From contig SCTY01000071.1 of NCBI GenBank assembly GCA_004297625.1, positions 124,001 through 188,000 of the forward strand: a stretch of DNA of 64,000 bases, given 5' to 3'. Each line of letters starts with the position of its first letter. The first letter of the stretch is position 1. Source of the stretch: Betaproteobacteria bacterium (GTDB taxonomy: Bacteria > Pseudomonadota > Gammaproteobacteria > Burkholderiales > SG8-39). The notes under the pieces were generated by a model. It had not been told where the DNA came from, ran no database searches, and was given only the letters and a program-made list of their open reading frames with translations. Shown piece after piece: positions 35,459 to 44,021 of the stretch. The position numbers and the translations under genes are program-made.

Positions 35459-36964
35459 ATGACCACAGCCATTCGAGCCGCGCTCGTTGCGGTGCTCATC
35501 GCCTACGGCGCACCGGTGCTGGCCAGCAAGGCCGACGATACTGTCAACGTCGGGTTCCGCTTGCAGCTACAGGGTCTTGACACTTACTACTCGCCAGGGC
35601 GCGAAGGCCTACTGTTGGCGTTCTGGGTCTGGGACGCGCTGGTCTACCGCGACTCCAAGACATTTGAAATGAAGCCGCTAATAGCGAGCTCGTGGAAACA
35701 AGTAGACGCCCGGACCCTCGACTTCGTCATCCGACCGGGCATCAAGTTCCACGACGGCTCGACCCTCACCGCCAAAGACGTCGTGTTCACGCTCAACTTC
35801 GTATCTAAGCCCGAAAATAAGGTGTTCAACCAGGCTGCCGTGTCGTGGATCGAAAACGCCACTGCGATTGGCCCTGACACCGTGCGCGTGCGCGCGAAGC
35901 AGGTAACGCCGCTGGCGCTTTCCTACCTCATGAGCGTACCGATCTACCCGGCCGACTACTACCAGCGAGTCGGGCGCGAAGGCATGGCCGCAAAGCCGGT
36001 AGGTAGCGGCCCGTTCAGGGCGGAGCCCGGTCCAGACAGCACGGTCATCTTCACCCGCTTCGACGATTACTTTGCAGCAAGCCCGAAAGGCAAGGCAGGC
36101 GCGCGGCGCGTGATCTACCGCACGATTCCTGAGATCAACACGCAGGTGGCGGAACTCATCTCCGGCAGGCTCGACTGGGCGTATTACGTGCCCGATGATC
36201 AGGCTGAGCGCTTGCGCCGTTTGCCCAACCTGCGCGTCGCGCAGGGTGAGAGTTTCCGCGTTGCTTATCTCACCATGGACGCAGCCGGCAAGGCAGCCGC
36301 GGACAGCCCGCTCAAGGATGTCCGCGTGCGTCGCGCCATTTCGCATGCGCTCGATCGCCAAGGCGTCGTCAAGAACCTTATGGGCGGCTCGCAGGTCATT
36401 CATACGCCGTGCTACCCGAAACAGTTTGGCTGCGTGCAGGAAGTGACAAAGTACAACTATGACGTCGCCAAGGCGCGCTCACTGATGGCCGAGGCGGGCC
36501 GTGGCGCAGGATTCAATCTCGACATCTACGCCTATCGAAACCGTCAGGTCGCCGAGGCCATCATCGGCAACCTGCGCGCCATCGGCATTACCGCCAATCT
36601 GCGCTGGGTCCAGTACCCGGCGATGGTTCAAAAGCGCCGTTCCAACGAGGCTCCCATGGTGGTCGACGACTGGGGCTCGAACTCCATCGACGACGTGGGC
36701 GCGATTCTCCCGGTTTTCTTCAACAGCGGCCCTGACGACTATGCGATGGACCCGGCGGTGACAGCGATGGTTGCTCGCGGCAGCAGCACTACCGACCGAG
36801 CCGCGCGCCAAGCGGCTTATGCCGACGCCCTGAAGCGGATTGCCGATCAGGCATACGTGGTGCCGCTGTTCACCATGCCGGTGACCTACGTCTTCAATGC
36901 GGGATTGGAAATGCCGGTGCCGAACGACGAGATACCGGAATTCTGGCGCGCGCGCTGGAAGTAA
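35459..36964 (+). CDS. ABC transporter substrate-binding protein, family 5 (peptide/dipeptide)
   Basis: A 501-residue exported protein with a signal peptide (TTAIRAALVAVLIAYGAPVLA). Start ATG 35459 follows a GGGGAGGG site. SBP_bac_5 features: LIASSWKQVDARTLDFVIRP, GIKFHDGSTLTAKDVVFTL (family signature), PVGSGPFRAEPG, and VRRAISHALDRQGVVKNLM. It captures the peptide-like substrate in the periplasm and passes it to the permeases that follow 12 bp downstream. The residues that normally clamp peptide termini cannot be judged without a structure. Confidence 0.92.
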   Translation: MTTAIRAALVAVLIAYGAPVLASKADDTVNVGFRLQLQGLDTYYSPGREGLLLAFWVWDALVYRDSKTFEMKPLIASSWKQVDARTLDFVIRPGIKFHDGSTLTAKDVVFTLNFVSKPENKVFNQAAVSWIENATAIGPDTVRVRAKQVTPLALSYLMSVPIYPADYYQRVGREGMAAKPVGSGPFRAEPGPDSTVIFTRFDDYFAASPKGKAGARRVIYRTIPEINTQVAELISGRLDWAYYVPDDQAERLRRLPNLRVAQGESFRVAYLTMDAAGKAAADSPLKDVRVRRAISHALDRQGVVKNLMGGSQVIHTPCYPKQFGCVQEVTKYNYDVAKARSLMAEAGRGAGFNLDIYAYRNRQVAEAIIGNLRAIGITANLRWVQYPAMVQKRRSNEAPMVVDDWGSNSIDDVGAILPVFFNSGPDDYAMDPAVTAMVARGSSTTDRAARQAAYADALKRIADQAYVVPLFTMPVTYVFNAGLEMPVPNDEIPEFWRARWK

Positions 36965-36976
36965 CCGGGCCGGGCC

Positions 36977-37894
36977 TTGGCGGGGTTCATCTTGCGCCGA
37001 GGAGCATTAGCGCTCCTCGTCCTGCTCACCGTTTCGCTCTTGAGCTTCGCGCTGCTGAAGCTCTCGGGGGATCTTGCCATTGCCTTAGCGGGCGAGCAGG
37101 CCGGCGCAGAGTACGTCGCGTTCCTGCGTAAGCAATACGGACTCGACGATCCGCTCATCGTGCAGTACCTGCGCTGGCTGGGCCGCCTGCTTTCCGGCGA
37201 CCTCGGGGTGTCGTTCTATTTCGGCACCCCGGTCACGGCGGTGCTGGCCGAAAAGTTCCCCATCACGATGTCCCTAGGGGTCTCAGCGCTGCTGTTTGCG
37301 GTAGTGTTGTCCATACCACTGGGCATCGTTGCCGCGCTGAAGCCTGATTCCTGGATTGACCGCGCGGTACTTGGCGTGGCGCTCCTGGGCCAGGCGATTC
37401 CGACATTCTGGCTGTGCTTCCTCATGATCCTGCTATTTGGCATCAACCTAGGCTGGTTGCCAATCTCGGGGTCGACTACCTGGGCGCACTATGTCATGCC
37501 GGCCGTGGCGCTCGGTTACTACGCCACGCCAGCCTTCACGCGCATCACCCGCGCCGGCATGATCGAGGCGCTCGGCTCGGACTATGTGCGTACGGCCCGA
37601 GCCAAAGGGTTGCGCCGCCCGGTAGTCATCCTCAAGCACGCGTTGCGCAATGCGTTAGTGCCGGTTGTCTCGGTGGCGGCTGTGCAGTTCGGCTTCATGC
37701 TTGGCGGTTCCGTAGTAATTGAAACCATTTTCGCCATGCATGGCGTCGGCTATCTGGCCTGGCAGGCCATCTCCCAGAACGACTATCCGGTGGTTCAGGC
37801 CATTGTCCTCATCGTGGCCTCGATCTATGTGGTGCTTACGCTTGCTGCGGACTTGTTGAACGCGGCTATCGACCCGCGAATCAGGATCCGCTGA
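36977..37894 (+). CDS. peptide ABC transporter permease (DppB-like)
   Basis: A 305-residue inner-membrane protein starting at TTG 36977. The N-terminus has one helix (LALLVLLTVSLLSFALLKL), then a periplasmic stretch with YGLDDPLIVQYLRWLGRLLS and GDLGVSF typical of DppB, and a cluster of helices after residue 95. The ATPase-contacting EAA loop is DYVRTARAKGLRRPVVILKH. It pairs with the DppC-like permease encoded next. Confidence 0.92.
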   Translation: MAGFILRRGALALLVLLTVSLLSFALLKLSGDLAIALAGEQAGAEYVAFLRKQYGLDDPLIVQYLRWLGRLLSGDLGVSFYFGTPVTAVLAEKFPITMSLGVSALLFAVVLSIPLGIVAALKPDSWIDRAVLGVALLGQAIPTFWLCFLMILLFGINLGWLPISGSTTWAHYVMPAVALGYYATPAFTRITRAGMIEALGSDYVRTARAKGLRRPVVILKHALRNALVPVVSVAAVQFGFMLGGSVVIETIFAMHGVGYLAWQAISQNDYPVVQAIVLIVASIYVVLTLAADLLNAAIDPRIRIR

Positions 37895-37898
37895 TCCC

Positions 37899-38789
37899 AT
37901 GAGCGCGACGTCCGACACCACGCTCGCGCCCCGCACCGACTCGCTCGGCTCGGTCCCACGCGCGTGGCGTAAGCGTGGCCTTGTTATTGGCGGCACGATC
38001 CTGCTGATCATTATTTTGATGGCACTGCTGGCGCCGTGGCTGTCGCCTCACTCGCCCTATGATCAGGACTTGAACAAGCGCCTGATCGCACCGTGGTTTC
38101 TCGGCGGGGCGGATCCGGCGCACCTGCTCGGCACCGATCATTTGGGCCGGGACTACTTCGCCCGCATGCTGTACGGCGCGCGTGTGGCGCTCATGGTAGG
38201 GCTGGGAACGGTGGCGCTTTCGTCGCCCATTGGGATCACGCTCGGCCTGCTCGGCGGCTACTATGGTCGCCGGGTGGACCTCGTCGTCATGTACTTGGTG
38301 ATGGTCCGCCTCAGCCTCCCCGTAGTACTGGTAGCGCTCGCCGTTGTTGGCCTTATCGGCAGCGAGCTCACCATCATCATGGCTGTGCTCGCGAGCCTGC
38401 TCTGGGATCGGTTCGTCGTGGTGACACGGTCCTTGGTCATGCAGCTGCGTGAACGCGAATTCGTACTTGCGGCCCGCGCCGCCGGCTCGTCTGACCTTGC
38501 AATTCTGCTCCGGGAGATACTGCCCAATCTCGCAGCGCCGCTTACCGTTGTCGCGACGCTCGAAATGGCGAATGCCATCTTGCTCGAGGCCGCGCTGTCT
38601 TTCCTGGGCCTGGGAGTCAAGCCGCCCGAGGCGTCGTGGGGCCTGATGATCGCCGAAGCTAAGGACATGGTGTTTTTCGAACCCTGGCTGATCAATATTC
38701 CGGGCTTCGCCCTGTTCGCGCTGGTTATCGGCATCAACCTGTTCGGCGATGGGCTACGCGACGCGCTGTCGATCAGGCGCGGCGCATAA
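37899..38789 (+). CDS. peptide ABC transporter permease (DppC-like)
   Basis: A 296-residue partner permease, 4 bp after the DppB-like gene. DppC marks: an N-terminal helix (LVIGGTILLIIILMALLAPW), HLLGTDHLGRDYFARMLYGA, and the EAA loop REFVLAARAAGSSDLAILLR. The C-terminal LEAALSFLGLGVKPPEASWG segment is typical. It completes the transporter. This is the last gene of the lower-GC operon; seven bases later a high-GC gene starts. Confidence 0.93.
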   Translation: MSATSDTTLAPRTDSLGSVPRAWRKRGLVIGGTILLIIILMALLAPWLSPHSPYDQDLNKRLIAPWFLGGADPAHLLGTDHLGRDYFARMLYGARVALMVGLGTVALSSPIGITLGLLGGYYGRRVDLVVMYLVMVRLSLPVVLVALAVVGLIGSELTIIMAVLASLLWDRFVVVTRSLVMQLREREFVLAARAAGSSDLAILLREILPNLAAPLTVVATLEMANAILLEAALSFLGLGVKPPEASWGLMIAEAKDMVFFEPWLINIPGFALFALVIGINLFGDGLRDALSIRRGA

Positions 38790-38796
38790 TGCCTAA

Positions 38797-39972
38797 ATGC
38801 ATGATATCTATGCCGCGCTGGGCGTAAAGCGCCGCCTCAACGCAGCCGGCACGCTTACGCGCCTGGGCGGCGCGCTTATGGAGGAGGAGGTGATCGCCGC
38901 CATGGCGGCCGCGGCGCGCGCCTCGGTCGACATCGGCGAATTGCAGGCGGCGGCCAGCCGGACCATTTCAAAAATCACCGGTGCGGAAGCGGGCATCGTT
39001 ACCACGGGAGCCGCAGCCGCGCTTACGCTCGCTGCCGCGGCCGCGATGACGCGCTGGGACATCGCGCGCATGGCCGCGCTGCCGAACGCCGACGCCTTCC
39101 CGAACGAAATCCTGCTCCCGCGCACGCATTACACCGGCTATGCGCATGCACTGCGCGCGTCCGGCGCGCGGCTCGTCGATCTCGGGCACAACGACCGCGG
39201 CACCGGCGCCGGCGTGCGCGGCATCGAGGCATGGGAGATCGAGGCCGCTTTCACGCCGCGCACCGCGGCGTTCGCTTTTTCGGCCAATCCCGCGAACGCG
39301 GCCGATCTGCCCACGGTGGTGTCGGTTTGCAGGAAACATAAGATCCCGGTGATCGTCGACGCCGCGGCCCAGCTTCCGCCCAAGGCGAATCTCAGGAAAT
39401 TCCTCGAGCTCGGCGCCGACCTGGTGGCGTTCTCCGGCGGCAAGGCGATCGGCGGCCCGCAGGCTTCCGGCATTCTCGCCGGGCGGCGCGACCTCGTCGG
39501 CGCCGCGCTGGTGCAGCAACTCGACATGGACGTCTCGCCCGAGACCTGGTCGCCCCCGGAGCTCATCGACCGGCAGGCGATGAAAGGCGTGCCGCATCAC
39601 GGTCTGGGCCGCGGCTTCAAGGCAGGCAAGGAGGAGATCGTCGGCCTGCTCGTCGCGCTCGAGCGCTTCGCCGCCGCGGACGACCAGGCATCGAACGCCG
39701 CCCTCGAAAGAAGGCTGCAGCACATCGCCAAGGAGATCGGCGAAGGCGTGTCAACGAGGATCGTGCCGGCGAGCGAGACCGGAAAAGTGCCGCAGCTCTA
39801 CGTCGCGCTCAAGGAACCCCTGGAGGTGAGCCGCCGCTTGCAGGCGGGCGACCCGCCGGTGCATCTTTCAGAGCGCCTCGCCTCGCAGGGCTGGCTCATC
39901 ATCGACCCGCAGGCACTGCGGGCCGAGGACGACGCGGCTCTTGCGCGCGCCCTGCGGCGGGCGCTCGGCTGA
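38797..39972 (+). CDS. SelA/DgaE-like PLP-dependent protein
   Basis: A 391-residue fold-type I PLP protein of the L-seryl-tRNA selenium transferase superfamily. It opens YAALGVKRRLNAAGTLTRLG (SelA-like), has AAARASVDIGELQAAASRTI, the PLP-binding ITGAEAGIVTTGAAAALTL, an aspartate in VIVDAAAQLPP and the Schiff-base lysine in AFSGGKAIGGPQASGI. True SelA is longer and accompanied by selB/selC, which are absent here. So a catabolic role such as a D-glucosaminate-6-phosphate ammonia lyase or other amino acid eliminase is more likely. Base composition is high-GC, unlike the operon before it. Confidence 0.82.
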   Translation: MHDIYAALGVKRRLNAAGTLTRLGGALMEEEVIAAMAAAARASVDIGELQAAASRTISKITGAEAGIVTTGAAAALTLAAAAAMTRWDIARMAALPNADAFPNEILLPRTHYTGYAHALRASGARLVDLGHNDRGTGAGVRGIEAWEIEAAFTPRTAAFAFSANPANAADLPTVVSVCRKHKIPVIVDAAAQLPPKANLRKFLELGADLVAFSGGKAIGGPQASGILAGRRDLVGAALVQQLDMDVSPETWSPPELIDRQAMKGVPHHGLGRGFKAGKEEIVGLLVALERFAAADDQASNAALERRLQHIAKEIGEGVSTRIVPASETGKVPQLYVALKEPLEVSRRLQAGDPPVHLSERLASQGWLIIDPQALRAEDDAALARALRRALG

Positions 39973-39993
39973 AGAGCCTTCCAAACGTAAAAC

Positions 39994-40031
39994 AGGGACG
40001 GACCACGTTTCATTGAACGCGATCCGTCCCT
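39994..40031. repeat. inverted repeat (AGGGACGGA/TCCGTCCCT), REP-like or bidirectional terminator
   Basis: AGGGACGGA at 39994-40002 and TCCGTCCCT at 40023-40031 are a perfect 9-bp inverted repeat with a 20-nt loop. It lies between two convergent genes, so it could end both transcripts. The CCGTCCC core resembles the element at 14685-14705, which suggests a small dispersed repeat family. Confidence 0.55.
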
Positions 40032-40049
40032 TGGGGGACGCGACGCCGC

Positions 40050-40583
40050 TCAGGCGTTGCTGACGCGGCGGGTGACGGCCACCGTGCTCTGCGCCTTCTC
40101 GAGCACGGAGATCTCGCCGGCGAGCTCGGCGCCTTCCTCGACCTTGATCTTGGCGTAGCGGATCTTGCCGGAGACCTTGCCGGTCGCGTGGATGATGAGC
40201 TGCTTGCGCACCGTGAGCTCGCCTTCGAAGCGGCCGTGAACTTCGGCGTTGTCGACGGCGATGGTGCCCTGGAACACGCCGTGCTCGGTGATCTCCAGCA
40301 CGCGCGAGTCGAGCGTCGCCTCGATGCGGCCTTCGACGACGAGCGTGTCGCAGTCGCTGATCTCGACGCCCTTGATCTTGATCTGCGGGCCGACGACGAG
40401 CTTGGCTTCCTTGCGCTCGTCGCCGCTGCGCGTGTCAGCGCGGCTCGCGGCAGGGGTCTCGGAGGGCGCGACGGGCGCTGCGTTGGCAGCAGGCGCAGGC
40501 GCGGTGGCGTTGGTTTGGTTGGGGCGGTACTGGTTGTTTTCTTCGCGCCGGCGGAAGAACCCGTCTTTCTGTAGCACTTTCAA
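40050..40583 (-). CDS. bactofilin (polymer-forming cytoskeletal protein)
   Basis: A 177-residue bactofilin. Residues 1-60 are a low-complexity Asn/Pro/Ala leader. The beta-helix domain follows: VVGPQIKIKGVEISDCDTLV, EGRIEATLDSRVLEIT, GTIAVDNAEVHGRFEGEL and HATGKVSGKIRYAKIKV, with the regular six-residue-strand periodicity of the family. Bactofilins self-assemble into filaments on the inner face of the membrane and position cell-wall or polar proteins. It is monocistronic. The 174 bp before its start separate it from a cupin gene and probably hold its promoter; I see no clear box there. Confidence 0.92.
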   Translation of the reverse strand: MKVLQKDGFFRRREENNQYRPNQTNATAPAPAANAAPVAPSETPAASRADTRSGDERKEAKLVVGPQIKIKGVEISDCDTLVVEGRIEATLDSRVLEITEHGVFQGTIAVDNAEVHGRFEGELTVRKQLIIHATGKVSGKIRYAKIKVEEGAELAGEISVLEKAQSTVAVTRRVSNA

Positions 40584-40757
40584 CTCCCTCGTCGTAGTGA
40601 TGGGTAGGACAACGCGTCCCCTTACGCACGAACCGTACCCGCTGACAAGTGATTGAGGAATAAAGCTTTTTGTTGAGCGGCGCAGAAACGAGCGTCGGCG
40701 ATAGGCGACGGGTCGCCCCCTTACAAAACGCCAAGGCCTTGTTCTTAACCGTGAATC

Positions 40758-41321
40758 TTATGTCGTGCTAGCGCTACGTCGAGCGTGGAGGCGATTCCAT
40801 TCGTCGAAGTATCGCAGCGTGCTCTGCGACTCGCAGCGCTGCTCGAGCAGCGTTTCCGGATCCCATTCGCTGCGCTCGGTCGCGAAGAAATCTCCGCCGT
40901 ACACGTGAATCGCGCCGGTGAGGCGGGGAATCGGGTTGGTGACCGAATGGATGATCTCGGGACCGAGCGGCACCGCGTCGCGCTCGCACAGCGACTGGGC
41001 GCCCGCCGCTTCGATCCGGCCCCCGGGCAGGCGGCGCCAGAAGATGTTGTCCTCGCGCCCGGTGTAGATGCCGATGACACCCCACATGCGGTGGTTATGC
41101 GGATAAATCGTCATGTGCGCTCCCCAGACGACATTGAGGATCGTCAGCTCTGGGGAGTGATAGAGCTTGCGGACTTCGGCGCGTACGGGCTCGCCCAGCC
41201 CTTGCAGCATTGCGCGCGGCTCGGCGAGCGCGCGCGCCAGCACCTCGCGCACCGCCTTGTGGGTCCGGTCCTCGGCGTGCGCGGCGCGGCAGTCCGCGAT
41301 GAGGCGTTCCACATCGAACAT
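40758..41321 (-). CDS. cupin-fold dioxygenase-like protein (cysteine dioxygenase superfamily)
   Basis: A 187-residue protein starting at ATG 41321; the frame stays open far upstream but that part reads through the divergent SDR gene. Metal-site features of a cupin: WGAHMTIYPHNHRMWGVIGI (HxH after a Pro), YTGREDNIFWRRLPGG and a C-terminal GAIHVYGGDFF with the third His. This resembles COG5553-type cysteine dioxygenase relatives that oxidise small thiols. Substrate unproven. Only 31 bp separate it from the divergent SDR start. Confidence 0.7.
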   Translation of the reverse strand: MFDVERLIADCRAAHAEDRTHKAVREVLARALAEPRAMLQGLGEPVRAEVRKLYHSPELTILNVVWGAHMTIYPHNHRMWGVIGIYTGREDNIFWRRLPGGRIEAAGAQSLCERDAVPLGPEIIHSVTNPIPRLTGAIHVYGGDFFATERSEWDPETLLEQRCESQSTLRYFDEWNRLHARRSASTT

Positions 41322-41352
41322 GCGCGGCAGTCTACACTCGCCCCGGGGGCTT

Positions 41353-42042
41353 ATGAATCTCTTCGATCTGGACGGGAAGGTCGCCGTCGTCACGGGCGGC
41401 GCCAAAGGAATCGGCGCGGCGACGGCCAGGCTGCTCTGCGAGGCCGGGGCGCGCGTCGAGGTGCTGGACATCGAGCGCGGCTGCGACGTCGCCGACGAGG
41501 CGGCCGTAAAGACGGCGTTCGCGCGCATCGGCGCAATCGACATCCTCGTCAACAATGCCGGACGGGCGATACGCAAGCCCGCCGTGGAGCTGCCGAAAGC
41601 GGATTGGGACGCGGTGATGGAGCTGAATGTCACCGCCACCTTCCTGTGCTCGAGACTCGCGCATCCCTATATGAAGAGGCGCGGCGGCGGCGCCATCGTG
41701 AACCTGGCGTCGATCATGGGGCTTTCCGGCGGGATTTTCCCCAACGCCTCCTACATGGCGTCCAAGGGCGCGGTCGTCAACCTCACGCGCGCGCTCGCGC
41801 TGGAATGGGCCGAGGACAACATCCGCGTCAACGCGGTCGCGCCCACTTTCGTGCGCACCGATTTCACCGCGCCGATCTTTTCGAATCCCCAGGTCCTGGA
41901 AACCGTGATGTCGCACACCCCGCTGCGGCGGCTACCCGAGGTGGACGACATCGCCGCCGCGATCCTGTATCTCTGCAGCCCGGCGGCGCGCTGCGTGACC
42001 GGCATTACCTTGCCCGTGGACAGCGGCTATCTCGCACGCTAG
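41353..42042 (+). CDS. short-chain dehydrogenase/reductase
   Basis: A 229-residue classical SDR starting at ATG 41353. Motifs: VAVVTGGAKGIGAATARL (nucleotide loop), CDVADEAA, LVNNAGRA, the catalytic Ser in VNLASIMGLSGG and the YMASK pair (Tyr/Lys). The ending RCVTGITLPVDSGYLAR is typical. It is about 20 residues shorter than usual because the segment between the nucleotide loop and the CDVAD motif is compact. It interconverts an alcohol and a carbonyl with NAD(P). It is followed 9 bp later by the DUF899 gene. Confidence 0.9.
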   Translation: MNLFDLDGKVAVVTGGAKGIGAATARLLCEAGARVEVLDIERGCDVADEAAVKTAFARIGAIDILVNNAGRAIRKPAVELPKADWDAVMELNVTATFLCSRLAHPYMKRRGGGAIVNLASIMGLSGGIFPNASYMASKGAVVNLTRALALEWAEDNIRVNAVAPTFVRTDFTAPIFSNPQVLETVMSHTPLRRLPEVDDIAAAILYLCSPAARCVTGITLPVDSGYLAR

Positions 42043-42051
42043 GAGACGCGC

Positions 42052-42699
42052 ATGAACTTCCCGAACGAAAGCCGCAGTTACCGGCATTCCCGCGACGAGC
42101 TGCTGGAGGCGGAGATCCGGCTGCGCCGGACCCTCGAAGAGGTCGCCGCCCTGCGGCGCCAGCTGCCCCCGGGCGGGGTCGCGCAGGACTACACGTTCGA
42201 TGGCGCAAACGGCAAGCTGCGCCTCGCCGATCTGTTCGAGCGGGGCGAAAGCCTCGTTGCCTACAGCTTCATGTACGGGCCGGACATGGAGCGCCCGTGC
42301 CCGATGTGCACGTCGATTCTGGACGGCCTCGAAGGCAACGCGCAGCACATCGCGCAGCGCACGAACCTCGTCGTGATCGCCAAATCGCCCATCGAGCGCA
42401 TCCTCGCCTTCGCGCGCTCGCGCGGCTGGTCGCGCCTGCGGCTTCTCTCCTCGCAGGGCAACAGCTACAACCGCGACTATTACGCCGAGACGGCCGACGG
42501 CGCGCAAATGCCCATGCTCAACGTGTTCCGCAGGGACGGCGGCACGATTCGCCATTTCTATGGCACCGAGCTGCTGTACGCCAAAGAAGAACCCGGCCAG
42601 AACGCCCGCCACGTCGATCTCATCTGGCCGCTGTGGAACGTGCTCGACCTGACCCCCGAAGGGCGCGGCACCGACTGGTATCCGAAGCTCGAATACTGA
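42052..42699 (+). CDS. DUF899 family thioredoxin-like protein
   Basis: A 215-residue DUF899 protein. It has the family pattern: a charged N-terminal helix (SRDELLEAEIRLRRTLEEVA), DYTFDGANGKLRLADLFE, then SFMYGPDMERPCPMCTSILD with a CPMC pair. CPMC sits where thioredoxin-fold proteins carry their redox cysteines, followed by an HIAQRTNLVVIAKSP segment and a C-terminal LLYAKEEPGQNARHVDLIWP. The biochemical role of DUF899 is not settled; a thiol-dependent redox function is inferred from the CxxC. It lies in the same operon as the SDR. Confidence 0.88.
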   Translation: MNFPNESRSYRHSRDELLEAEIRLRRTLEEVAALRRQLPPGGVAQDYTFDGANGKLRLADLFERGESLVAYSFMYGPDMERPCPMCTSILDGLEGNAQHIAQRTNLVVIAKSPIERILAFARSRGWSRLRLLSSQGNSYNRDYYAETADGAQMPMLNVFRRDGGTIRHFYGTELLYAKEEPGQNARHVDLIWPLWNVLDLTPEGRGTDWYPKLEY

Positions 42700-43050
42700 T
42701 CAGCCGCGCGCGCGCAGATCGGTGACGCAGTTCTCCGCGGCGCGCAGGGGGCTGTCCGCGTGGTTGTAGCGCGGCAAGCTACCGTGCTTGTCGAGATATA
42801 CCTGGAGCAGGTCGCCTTCGCGGGTCTTCGGCGTGGGCGTCGCCTCCCAGGTGAAGTGCGATGCGGCGATCAGCCCCTGCTCCTGCAACTCGAGGTACGC
42901 CCTGAGGCGGTCGCGCAGCGTGGTGTTCCAGGGCGTGTGGCCGATGTAGACGCAATCGCTAGCGTCCCATAGGGTAAACACGCCCTGCTGCTCCGGCGTG
43001 TCCCGGACGGCATCGGCATGGAACCTCCATCGCAAGCTTGCGACCGCCAT
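42700..43050 (-). CDS. small GIY-YIG-like protein
   Basis: A 116-residue protein whose stop abuts that of the DUF899 gene (TGATCA). It contains the two strands that name the GIY-YIG fold: GVFTLWDASDCVYIGHTP (GVF and YIG), then an Arg-rich helix (LRDRLRAYL) and an acidic REGDLLQVYLDKHG segment followed by LPRYN, matching the Glu and final Asn of GIY-YIG nucleases. It is very short for a nuclease module and has no other domain. DNA cleavage or repair is possible, but function is not shown. Confidence 0.6.
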   Translation of the reverse strand: MAVASLRWRFHADAVRDTPEQQGVFTLWDASDCVYIGHTPWNTTLRDRLRAYLELQEQGLIAASHFTWEATPTPKTREGDLLQVYLDKHGSLPRYNHADSPLRAAENCVTDLRARG

Positions 43051-43083
43051 GGGACTACCGTAGCAGCCGCCGTGCCCGCTGCT

Positions 43084-43992
43084 TCAATACCCGGCTTCGA
43101 AGTCCACGAGGTCCCGCGGCGCTTCGCCGCGGCGCACGCGCTCGATGTTCGCCACGACCCTCGGCAGCGCGGTGCGCGGCTCGGTGAGCGCCGCGATGTG
43201 CGGGGTGAGCGTGACGCCCGGATGCCGCCACAGCGGGTCGCTCGCCGGCAGCGGCTCGCGCTCGAAGACGTCGAGATAGGCGTGCGAAAGCGCGCCGCTG
43301 TCGAGGGCGTCGAGCAGATCCTTCAGGACGAGATGGCCGCCGCGCGCCAGATTGATCACGCAGCCGCCGCGCTTCATCGCGGCGAACGTCTTGCCGTCGA
43401 GGAGGCCCTGCGTGTCGCGCGTGAGCGGCAGCAGGCATACGACGACGTCGCTCTTGGGCAGCATCTCGGCGAGGTCGGTAAAGCATTCCGCGCCGGGAAT
43501 GTTTTTCGGCCGGCGGCTCCAGCCGGCGACGTTGAAGCCCAGCGCCACGAGCTTGCGCGCGGCGTCGCTGCCCAGCTCTCCAAGACCCAGCAGGCCGATC
43601 GTGCGGTCGCCCGCCATGCGTTGCCCGATGCGCTGCCAGCTGCCGGCGCGCTGGTGCATGCGGTAGCGGTAGAGATTCCGGTGCCAGTCGAGGACGCAGG
43701 CGAGCACCATCTCCGACATGGCGGCAACCATGCCCGGATCGATGGTGCGCGCAAGCGGCACGCCGCGCGGCAGCGTGGGATCGGCGAGCAGCTTTTCGAC
43801 GCCCATCCACAGCGACTGGATGAGACGCGGGCGCCCGATCTTCTCGAACGTGCCCGCGGGCGGCAGGGCGACGAGCGCGACGTCGACATCCTTCGAGGGA
43901 ACGACGGCGAGCTCGTCGCGCGGCAGCGCCTCCTTCAGCAGCGGCAGCCACACCTCGGGCTTTTCGCCAGTCGATGCAAAGAGGATTTTCAC
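43084..43992 (-). CDS. glyoxylate/hydroxypyruvate reductase A-like D-2-hydroxyacid dehydrogenase
   Basis: A 302-residue dehydrogenase of the GhrA type. Visible: IQSLWMGVEKLL, the NAD(P) motif TIGLLGLGELGSDAARKL followed by a basic WSRRPK that suggests NADPH preference, INLARGGHLVLKDLL (catalytic Arg), YLDVFEREPLP (Glu) and LTPHIAALTEP (His). It reduces glyoxylate or hydroxypyruvate to the hydroxyacid. It is divergent from the MetE-like gene by 29 bp. Confidence 0.88.
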   Translation of the reverse strand: MKILFASTGEKPEVWLPLLKEALPRDELAVVPSKDVDVALVALPPAGTFEKIGRPRLIQSLWMGVEKLLADPTLPRGVPLARTIDPGMVAAMSEMVLACVLDWHRNLYRYRMHQRAGSWQRIGQRMAGDRTIGLLGLGELGSDAARKLVALGFNVAGWSRRPKNIPGAECFTDLAEMLPKSDVVVCLLPLTRDTQGLLDGKTFAAMKRGGCVINLARGGHLVLKDLLDALDSGALSHAYLDVFEREPLPASDPLWRHPGVTLTPHIAALTEPRTALPRVVANIERVRRGEAPRDLVDFEAGY

Positions 43993-44021
43993 CGGCGCGC
44001 GATGGTAGCATTCCGCGCCAC

